Source: an uncultured Burkholderiaceae bacterium
Lineage (GTDB): Bacteria; Pseudomonadota; Gammaproteobacteria; Burkholderiales; Burkholderiaceae
Assembly: GCA_937862845.1 (NCBI GenBank)
Contig: CALMCK010000237.1
Location: 1-9,867, forward strand
Direction of reading: 5' to 3'
DNA length: 9,867 nt
Part shown: in pieces, positions 1 through 5,080 of the stretch
Numbering within the stretch: the first letter of the stretch is position 1
How the letters are laid out: each line of letters opens with the position of its first letter
Position numbers and translations under genes: made by a program
Notes under the pieces: model-generated
Databases searched by the model: none
What the model saw: the letters and a program-made list of their open reading frames with translations, nothing else
What the model was told of the DNA's origin: nothing

Positions 1-322
1 GGCCGCGCCACTCTGAGGCGCCTGCATGCCATGCGCGATCGTTGCATGAGACGTATTGGGTGGCCGTGCCGTCACGGCGGATGAGGAAGTGAGAGGAAAC
101 TTCGAAGGTGTGTATGGTTTCAAAATACGGGTGGGCGGCGGGGTCGAGCCGATTGAGAAACAAGTCGTCAATCCAATGGCCGCCAAACTCACTGGGCGGC
201 AAGCTGATGTTGTGAATGACAATCAGCTCAATTGCTGTGCCGTCTGGTCGCGCATCAAAATTGGGCGAGGCTGTCTGCGTCGCGCCGGCAAACCAGCCGC
301 GCTCATCGCCAACAAAGCTCAT
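1..322 (-). CDS. ampD: AmpD, 1,6-anhydro-N-acetylmuramyl-L-alanine amidase (C-terminal part outside window)
   Basis: Cytoplasmic zinc amidase that cuts the peptide from 1,6-anhydroMurNAc during peptidoglycan recycling; in many Gram-negatives its loss derepresses AmpC beta-lactamase. The 107 visible residues begin MSFVGDERGWFAGA and carry family hallmarks: IVIHNISLPPSEFGG (residues 34-48, with His37 as the expected first zinc ligand), the WIDDLFLNRLDPAAHPYFE block, SSHFLIRRDGT and the RAWHAG motif near the cut end. The catalytic Glu and the remaining zinc ligands lie beyond the left edge. The start is the ATG at 320-322, which overlaps the stop of the upstream PP0621 gene (ATGA) and has GGAG at 331-334 on the minus strand, 8 bases upstream. 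It is the last visible gene of the leftward ccsA-like / PP0621 / ampD operon. Identity is seen directly from motifs; activity is known of the family. Confidence 0.95.
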   Translation of the reverse strand, partial: MSFVGDERGWFAGATQTASPNFDARPDGTAIELIVIHNISLPPSEFGGHWIDDLFLNRLDPAAHPYFETIHTFEVSSHFLIRRDGTATQYVSCNDRAWHAGASEWRG

Positions 323-624
323 ACTGCATGCTCCGTGCAACAATAAAACTGCCCACGTGCTTGCACGCCTTCGCTCTCTAGTATATGCAAACCGCATTGG
401 GCGCAAGGCAACATGAGGTTGCGCGAAGCCGACGTGCCGCGAGCGCTTGTTGACGCTGCGCCATCGCCCGCTTGCTGGGCTTGTTTTTTGGCTTGGCGAA
501 TCGCGCCCGCCATGCCAAAAATCGCGCCCCACATTTGCTTAGTTTGCGGTGGCAGGCTTTTCCAGCGCTGCCACAGGGCAAATCCCACCAAGGCAAACAC
601 AGCGATAATCACTAAAAATTTCAT
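319..624 (-). CDS. PP0621-family small membrane-anchored protein with Cys/His cluster
   Basis: A 101-residue protein of unknown function. It has one N-terminal hydrophobic helix (about residues 2-18, likely an uncleaved anchor), a basic, Ala/Gln-rich middle (residues 41-67, low complexity) and a C-terminal metal-site-like cluster: C74-x2-C77-x2-H80, then YCC-x2-H with C95, C96 and H99. This resembles the family labelled PP0621, which often sits beside ampD and ffh in proteobacteria. Zinc binding is inferred from the residue pattern only. The gene lies 19 bases downstream of the CcsA-like gene, and its TGA overlaps the ATG of ampD, so translational coupling with ampD is likely. The Shine-Dalgarno site before the ATG at 622-624 is weak. 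Its conserved neighbourhood suggests an envelope or recycling role, but no reaction can be assigned. Confidence 0.85.
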   Translation of the reverse strand: MKFLVIIAVFALVGFALWQRWKSLPPQTKQMWGAIFGMAGAIRQAKKQAQQAGDGAASTSARGTSASRNLMLPCAQCGLHILESEGVQARGQFYCCTEHAV

Positions 625-643
625 TGTTTATTCCACAAAAAGG

Positions 644-1216
644 TTAACGCTTTAACACAACGTCCATCACAAAATGTGTGCCCGCATACGCTAAAAACAA
701 GAGCACAAAGCCAAATATAGTTGCCCGCACAGCGGTCAAACCACGCCAGCCTGCGAACTTTCGCCCGCCGAGCAACACGCCGAACACCAGCCAAGCGATC
801 AGAGTCAACAAGACTTTATGGCTCAACACCAGCGGCCTGCCCCACACGAGTTCACCGAAAAACATCCCCGACAGCACCAGCACCGTGAGCAATGCAAAAC
901 CGACCCACAGCACCGCAAACAAAATTCGCTCCAGTGTCAACACTGGCGGCAAACGCTCCAGCCAAGAAACACCCGCCTCGCGAACATTGTGCAAACGGCG
1001 CGCCTGCAACCACAGCAACAGCGCCAACATAAACGCCGCCACAAACACAGACGACGCTAAAATCGCCAACCCTTCATGCAACAACATCGCGAGACTCATC
1101 TGCGGCACAGCCACGCCATCACCGCCACTCGCCCACGCGCCGACACAAAGCCCCGCCAGCAAGCCACCCAAAACCCCACGCGCAAGGTACAATATTACTT
1201 GACTCATTTTATTCAT
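644..1216 (-). CDS. CcsA/YpjD-like inner-membrane protein, short form
   Basis: Polytopic membrane protein of the cytochrome c assembly (CcsA/YpjD) family, the kind usually found next to ffh; a haem-handling role is known for CcsA relatives but not proven for this clade. About five helices can be seen: 5-28, 43-70, 97-120, 134-150 and 163-187. Family-type landmarks are His47 in the second helix, LPPVLTLERILF (89-100), LLTVLVLSGMFF (109-120), SHKVLLTLIAWLVFGVLLGGRK with His133, and AGTHFVMDVVL with His181. The protein has 190 residues, whereas relatives are about 265-280. The usual N-terminal helices are missing and one helix (residues 5-28) stands in their place. An in-frame TAA just upstream of 1216 rules out a longer reading. 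Met4 (ATG at 1205-1207) is better spaced from the purine run at 1217-1221 and may be the true start. First gene of the leftward operon. Confidence 0.8.
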   Translation of the reverse strand: MNKMSQVILYLARGVLGGLLAGLCVGAWASGGDGVAVPQMSLAMLLHEGLAILASSVFVAAFMLALLLWLQARRLHNVREAGVSWLERLPPVLTLERILFAVLWVGFALLTVLVLSGMFFGELVWGRPLVLSHKVLLTLIAWLVFGVLLGGRKFAGWRGLTAVRATIFGFVLLFLAYAGTHFVMDVVLKR

Positions 1217-1240
1217 CTTTTAGTAATCGATTAAAAACAC

Positions 1241-1270
1241 AGCATACGCCATTTTCACACTGGCTCGCAA
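1241..1270 (-). promoter_or_regulatory. Candidate sigma70-type promoter for the ccsA-like/PP0621/ampD operon
   Basis: On the minus strand TTGCGA (1265-1270) and TATGCT (1241-1246) each match four of six consensus bases and are separated by 18 bases. Transcription would begin near 1234, leaving a leader of about 18 bases before the ATG at 1216. The whole divergent intergenic region (1217-1306) is only 90 bases and must also hold the ffh promoter, for which I see no convincing pair of boxes. Prediction from sequence only. Confidence 0.35.
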
Positions 1271-1306
1271 TGCTGAACTCATTTTACACCAAACGCAGGA
1301 CACACC

Positions 1307-2701
1307 ATGCTCGACAATTTAAGCTCACGATTTGGCAAAATCGTCAAAACCATGCGCGGCCAAGCGCGCCTCACCGAAGACAACACCACCGAAATGCTGC
1401 GCGAAGTGCGCATGGCCCTGCTCGAAGCCGACGTCGCCCTGCCCGTCGTGCGCGAATTCATCGCAAAGATTAAAGCCAAAGCCCTCGGCGAAGAAGTCGT
1501 CGGCAGCCTCACACCGGGACAAGCCCTCGTCGGCATCGTCCACAACGAGCTCGTCGCCCTCATCGGCGGCGAATACAACGCCCGCAGTGTGGCGTTAAAT
1601 CTAAACACCACCCCACCCGCGATTATCCTCATGGCAGGTTTGCAAGGCGCAGGTAAAACCACCACCGTCGCCAAACTCGCCAAAATCCTCACCGAACAAA
1701 AGAAAAAAGTCCTCACCGTCTCCTGCGACATCTACCGCCCAGCCGCGATTGAGCAGCTCAAAAGCGTCACCGCACAAGCAGGCGCAGAGTTTTTTCCATC
1801 ATCGCCTGACCAAAAGCCCGCCGACATCGCCGCCGCCGCAGTTGACTATGCAAAACGCCACTACATCGACGTACTGCTCGTCGACACCGCAGGCCGCCTC
1901 GGCATCGACGAAGCCATGATGAACGAAATCTCCGCCCTGCACACACAGCTCAAACCGATTGAAACATTGTTCGTCGTCGACGCCATGGCAGGTCAAGATG
2001 CCGTCAACACCGCCAAAGCATTCAACGACACACTGCCACTCACAGGCATCATCCTCACCAAACTCGACGGCGACTCACGCGGCGGCGCCGCCCTCTCCGT
2101 GCGCCACGTCACCGGCAAACCGATTAAATTCGTCGGCATGTCCGAAAAAATCAACGGCCTCGAAGCCTTCCACCCCGACCGCATGGCCAACCGCATCCTC
2201 GGCATGGGCGACATCGTCTCCCTCGTCGAAGAAGCCCAAAAAAATGTCGACATCGACCAAGCCCAAGCCCTCGCCAAAAAAATAAAATCAGGCAAAGCAT
2301 TCGACTTGAACGACTTCAAAGAACAACTGCAACAAATGAAAAAAATGGGCGGCGTCGCCTCCCTCATGGACAAACTGCCCAGCCAAATGACTCAAGGCGC
2401 AGGCAACCTTGACACCGACAAAGCCGAGATGCAACTTCGCCGCACCGAAGGCATCATCAACGCCATGACGCCACTCGAACGCGCCAAACCCGATTTAATT
2501 AAAGCCTCCCGCAAACGCCGCATCGCCACAGGCGCAGGTCTGCACGTCCAAGAAGTCAACAAAATGCTCAAACAATACGAGCAAATGCGCGACATGATGA
2601 AAAAATTCCAAGGCGGCGGCATGGGCAAAATGATGAAAATGATGGGCGGCATGAAGGGCATGAAAAATATGATGGGTGGCGGCGGGAAGATGCCGTTTTG
2701 A
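1307..2701 (+). CDS. ffh: Signal recognition particle GTPase Ffh (SRP54)
   Basis: Protein subunit of the signal recognition particle: with 4.5S RNA it binds signal or anchor sequences of nascent membrane proteins at the ribosome and hands them to the receptor FtsY. The 464 residues fit the usual length of about 450. N domain about 1-90. G domain about 100-300 with P-loop GLQGAGKTT (111-119), CDIYRPAA (140-147), DTAGR (193-197), TKLDGDSRGG (251-260) and GMGD (299-302). M domain about 325-435 with the RNA-binding stretch SRKRRIATGAG (401-411). A Met/Gly-rich tail follows (429-464, with GGMGKMMKMMGGMKGMKN), typical of the flexible signal-binding region. The start is supported by AGGA at 1297-1300, 6 bases before the ATG. 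Third codon positions are strongly C-rich, unlike downstream uppP. Identity is certain. Confidence 0.99.
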   Translation: MLDNLSSRFGKIVKTMRGQARLTEDNTTEMLREVRMALLEADVALPVVREFIAKIKAKALGEEVVGSLTPGQALVGIVHNELVALIGGEYNARSVALNLNTTPPAIILMAGLQGAGKTTTVAKLAKILTEQKKKVLTVSCDIYRPAAIEQLKSVTAQAGAEFFPSSPDQKPADIAAAAVDYAKRHYIDVLLVDTAGRLGIDEAMMNEISALHTQLKPIETLFVVDAMAGQDAVNTAKAFNDTLPLTGIILTKLDGDSRGGAALSVRHVTGKPIKFVGMSEKINGLEAFHPDRMANRILGMGDIVSLVEEAQKNVDIDQAQALAKKIKSGKAFDLNDFKEQLQQMKKMGGVASLMDKLPSQMTQGAGNLDTDKAEMQLRRTEGIINAMTPLERAKPDLIKASRKRRIATGAGLHVQEVNKMLKQYEQMRDMMKKFQGGGMGKMMKMMGGMKGMKNMMGGGGKMPF

Positions 2702-2723
2702 ATTTTATTAACAGCGAAAAGAC

Positions 2724-3380
2724 ATGAGAAATAAATCTAAATTGCCCGAACAAATCTGTTCATGCTTTAAAAAAGGTCTAACTTGGCCCACCCCACTCAA
2801 GTCAGCTATTTTAATGGTAATAGTTCATTTACTTTTACTCGGGGGAGTTTATTGCCTTAAAGAATCAAGCCAATCCGTTGTTTACCCCCTTTTGGCGTGG
2901 TTGTTTTACATTTTCATAATAATATTGCTTTTGATGTCTGCTGTATCAATTTTTATAACTATAAACTCACTCGCTGTAAATCTTAAAACGCTTACTGAAA
3001 AAGCGTCTTCAATAAGTTTATTATATTTGGCACTCATTTTCCTATTTTCCATCGTTTACTTTGATTTTATTCTTTTGGATAGTTCACAACTCCATTTAAA
3101 AGGGGCGCATCAAATTTGGCTCACCGTAGACAGCAGTGGCGGACTTTCTCAAAGAGACGGCGACCCTTTGTTACAAGCATTTTCTATCAAAAATGCACTT
3201 CTCGCATATATGGACTGTTTTTATTTTAGTACGATTACCGCCGCAACTATTGGATATGGCGATATTTTGCCAAACACTTTGTTTATTAAAATAGTGATCG
3301 AACTTCAAACTCTAACAACTTTGGCTCTTACTCTTTTGGGCGTTGGAAAATTACTTTCTAAAGAAGAAAAAACAAAATGA
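2724..3380 (+). CDS. Potassium-channel-like membrane protein (ion channel 2 type pore)
   Basis: A 218-residue membrane protein with a K+ selectivity-filter signature, TIGYGD at 175-180, inside STITAATIGYGDILPNT. Hydrophobic helices are at about 26-44, 54-80, 97-118 and 186-208, with the pore loop (about 160-182) between the third and fourth. The C-terminus after the last helix is short and charged (KEEKTK), with no RCK/TrkA-N regulatory domain. The filter predicts K+-selective conduction as a tetramer in the inner membrane; the physiological role is unknown. The gene starts 22 bases after ffh with only a weak purine-rich site before the ATG, and its TGA overlaps the ATG of the following BRO-type pseudogene (ATGA, 3377-3380). 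It is much richer in A+T than its neighbours (17 G+C of 60 at 2941-3000, against 31 of 60 at 2221-2280 in ffh), which suggests acquisition by transfer. The reading frame appears intact. Confidence 0.8.
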   Translation: MRNKSKLPEQICSCFKKGLTWPTPLKSAILMVIVHLLLLGGVYCLKESSQSVVYPLLAWLFYIFIIILLLMSAVSIFITINSLAVNLKTLTEKASSISLLYLALIFLFSIVYFDFILLDSSQLHLKGAHQIWLTVDSSGGLSQRDGDPLLQAFSIKNALLAYMDCFYFSTITAATIGYGDILPNTLFIKIVIELQTLTTLALTLLGVGKLLSKEEKTK

Positions 3381-3544
3381 ACAACATCAAACTCTTCGAA
3401 GAAAAACAAGTCCGCAGCCAGTGGAATGATACTGCTGAAAAGTGGTATTTTTCCATTGTCGATGTGGTGGCGATTTTGATGGACAGCCCGAACCCGCGCA
3501 ATTATTGAAAAGCGCTGAAACACCTTCTGGACAAGGAGGGCAGC

Positions 3545-3571
3545 CAACTGGTTACAGATTGCAACCAGTTG
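3545..3571. repeat. 9-bp perfect inverted repeat beside the tandem duplication
   Basis: CAACTGGTT (3545-3553) and AACCAGTTG (3563-3571) are perfect reverse complements with a 9-base spacer. The right arm overlaps the first unit of the 13-bp direct repeat. It lies inside the decayed BRO-type reading frame and encodes residues QLVTDCNQL, so the symmetry may be an accident of the protein sequence, but such a hairpin can promote polymerase slippage. Confidence 0.7.
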
Positions 3572-3593
3572 AAAATGGCGGTTGAAAATGGCG
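3568..3593 (+). repeat. 13-bp tandem direct duplication that breaks the BRO-type gene
   Basis: The unit GTTGAAAATGGCG occurs twice head to tail (3568-3580 and 3581-3593) and is followed by a further GTTGAA. As 13 is not a multiple of three, the second copy shifts the reading frame of the pseudogene; deleting one copy rejoins the two frames exactly. This is a direct reading of the sequence; replication slippage is the inferred cause. Confidence 0.9.
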
Positions 3594-3799
3594 GTTGAAG
3601 ACGGCAGGCAGCGGATGACAGGACTGGAAACGCGCAATAAACTCACGGATTATTGGGCGGAGCACAGGGTTGAGCAATCAACGGAGTTTGCGCTGCTGAC
3701 CAACATCATTCGCAAAGAAAGATTAAAACAACCGCACAACATTATCGAACAGCACGTTTTTAACCGACAAACCACCCTATCGAATCACAGAGACTGCAC

Positions 3800-4123
3800 A
3801 TGACAGACAAAACCACCACCATCGACCTTAAAGACTACCGCCAACCGATGGTCACTTCACTCGGCGTGATGCTGGGCTTTTTGGTTGGATTTTTGGGGCA
3901 GTGGGTGACAGAAGACGCTTTCGCTCTTAAAAGCGTCGGTGACTATGTGGTGTTTTCGGGCTGTTTTGTCGGCGTTTTGCTGCTGCTTGTTGCTCTGTTT
4001 CGCATGTTAACGCCGATGCTTAAAAGCACAAATGCGTTGCGTTATTACAAAAGCACATTGTTTATATATATGACGGGTGTATTATTCGCCTTCGGCGGAT
4101 TGCTGTTGTCTGCATTTATTTAA
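3800..4123 (+). CDS. Small three-helix membrane protein of unknown function
   Basis: A 107-residue protein that I cannot assign to a characterised family. A polar N-terminus (TDKTTTIDLKDYRQP, residues 2-16) precedes three hydrophobic segments at about 19-37, 45-70 and 84-107, the last running to the C-terminus. There is no signal peptidase site and no Cys or His cluster. The ATG at 3800 overlaps the stop of the pseudogene's restored frame (ATGA, 3800-3803), with AGAGA a few bases upstream as a possible ribosome site. It ends 52 bases before uppP. Its base composition resembles the surrounding core genes rather than the AT-rich channel gene, so it may be the original neighbour of uppP, with the channel and BRO-type genes inserted upstream; that order of events is inference. 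The coding call rests on length, membrane pattern and position. Confidence 0.65.
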   Translation: MTDKTTTIDLKDYRQPMVTSLGVMLGFLVGFLGQWVTEDAFALKSVGDYVVFSGCFVGVLLLLVALFRMLTPMLKSTNALRYYKSTLFIYMTGVLFAFGGLLLSAFI

Positions 4124-4175
4124 ATCGTTTCAAAAAGCTTTTAAAACACACTTTACCAACCCACAGGAAATAACC

Positions 4176-4991
4176 ATGGATTTTATTTTAATGTTTAAAG
4201 CGGCATTGCTCGGCATTGTCGAAGGTTTGACCGAATTTTTACCGATTTCGAGCACGGGTCATTTGATTTTGACGCAGTCGGTTTTGGGCTTGCATGGTGA
4301 GTTTTGGGATGGTTTTGAGGTGGCGATTCAGTTTGGCGCGATTATTGCGGTGATTTGGGAGTTTCGTGCGCGCATTGGCACGGTGCTGACGGGCATGGCG
4401 AAAAAGGAGGAGCGTTCATGGCGCTTTGCGGTGAATGTGGTGATCGCCACGATTCCTGCGGTGGCTTTGGCTTTGGCATTTGGCCATCAGATTAAAGATG
4501 TGTTGTTCAATCCGATTGCGGTGGCGGTGGCGTTAATCGTCGGTGGTTTGGTGATTCTGGTTGCGGAGCGTCGACAGGCGGCGATTGCGCCGGCGGTGAC
4601 TGAGCTCGATGACATGACTTATCTCGATGCGATTAAAGTTGGCTTGGCGCAGACGCTGGCGGTGATTTTTCCGGGCACGTCTCGCTCGGGCGCGACGATT
4701 ATCGGTGGGATGTTTTTTGGTTTGTCGCGTGAGGTGGCGACGCACTTTTCGTTTTTCTTGGCGATTCCGATTTTGCTCGGTGCGTTTGTAAAAGGCTTGT
4801 ACGACATTCGCCATTTGTTGCATTTTGATAACCTGGTGTTGTTTGCAATTGGATTTATTTTTTCATTGCTGAGCGCTTTTGTCTGCGTGCGTTGGTTGCT
4901 TAAATTTGTCGCCACGCATAATTTCGTTGGCTTTGCGTGGTATCGAATCATACTGGGCGCGGTGATTTTGGCGTGTGCGCGCTGGCTTTGA
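4176..4991 (+). CDS. uppP: Undecaprenyl-diphosphatase UppP (BacA)
   Basis: Integral membrane phosphatase that converts undecaprenyl diphosphate to the monophosphate carrier used for peptidoglycan and other surface polymers; overproduction is known to give bacitracin resistance. The 271 residues match the family (about 265-275). Signature motifs are VEGLTEFLPISSTGH (15-29; Glu16 and Glu20 of the E-x3-E motif, and His29) and FPGTSRSGAT (165-174; Arg170), the two facing active-site loops. About eight hydrophobic segments cover the rest. I chose the ATG at 4176 because AGGA at 4165-4168 lies 7 bases upstream and homologues start MDF-like; the frame is open further upstream but overlaps the preceding gene. 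Codons favour G and T at third positions, opposite to ffh on the same strand. Followed by a strong terminator. Confidence 0.98.
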   Translation: MDFILMFKAALLGIVEGLTEFLPISSTGHLILTQSVLGLHGEFWDGFEVAIQFGAIIAVIWEFRARIGTVLTGMAKKEERSWRFAVNVVIATIPAVALALAFGHQIKDVLFNPIAVAVALIVGGLVILVAERRQAAIAPAVTELDDMTYLDAIKVGLAQTLAVIFPGTSRSGATIIGGMFFGLSREVATHFSFFLAIPILLGAFVKGLYDIRHLLHFDNLVLFAIGFIFSLLSAFVCVRWLLKFVATHNFVGFAWYRIILGAVILACARWL

Positions 4992-5010
4992 TTCACAGGT
5001 ATGACATACA

Positions 5011-5041
5011 AAAATCCAAAGCAATTTGCTTTGGATTTTTT
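5011..5041. terminator. Bidirectional intrinsic terminator between uppP and relA
   Basis: A 13-base-pair perfect stem, 5011-5023 with 5027-5039, closes a 3-base loop (ATT). On the plus strand it runs into six T (5036-5041), a good terminator for uppP. On the minus strand the stem also ends in a T run, so it can stop relA transcripts, whose stop codon is at 5081-5083. The two genes converge on this single hairpin. Confidence 0.9.
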
Positions 5042-5080
5042 GTGCGTGCTCGCAAAGCCAGCCTTTGTTTGCGCGGTGAT

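Larger units (their letters stand above)
3377..3803 (+). pseudogene. Decayed BRO-N / phage antirepressor-type gene
   Basis: The first 43 codons read MNNIKLFEEKQVRSQWNDT then WYFSIVDVVAILMDSPNPRNY, typical of the N-terminal BRO domain of phage antirepressor-like proteins. The next codon is TGA (3506-3508) where the family has Trp, a one-base change from TGG. The frame then continues as KALKHLLDKEGSQLVTDCNQLKMAVE, still family-like, until a 13-bp tandem duplication (3568-3593) shifts it and ends it at TGA 3596-3598. Removing one repeat copy restores an open frame through ETRNKLTDYW and EFALLTNII to the stop at 3801-3803. Relatives have roughly 80 more residues between the MAVEDG-like and ETRNKLTDYW-like segments, so an internal stretch seems lost, and the tail after LTNII no longer looks like the family. 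BRO-N proteins are DNA-binding and phage-linked. Its start overlaps the channel gene's stop. Confidence 0.8.

Noticed and set aside
678..1202. 174-codon plus-strand open frame opposite the CcsA-like gene
   Set aside because: Low-complexity Ser/Thr/Asn/Pro product, no ribosome site, and it is antisense to a gene with clear family motifs.
4133..4142. Palindrome AAAAGCTTTT upstream of uppP
   Set aside because: Ten bases, AT-rich, no loop or T-run of terminator type; expected by chance in such sequence.
4077..4175. Longer uppP frame beginning before the ATG at 4176
   Set aside because: It overlaps the preceding gene, adds residues not in the family, and the 4176 ATG has a good AGGA site.
5051..5073. 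Second inverted repeat CGCAAA...TTTGCG downstream of uppP
   Set aside because: Only six base pairs with an 11-base loop and no T-run, beside a far stronger terminator at 5011-5041.
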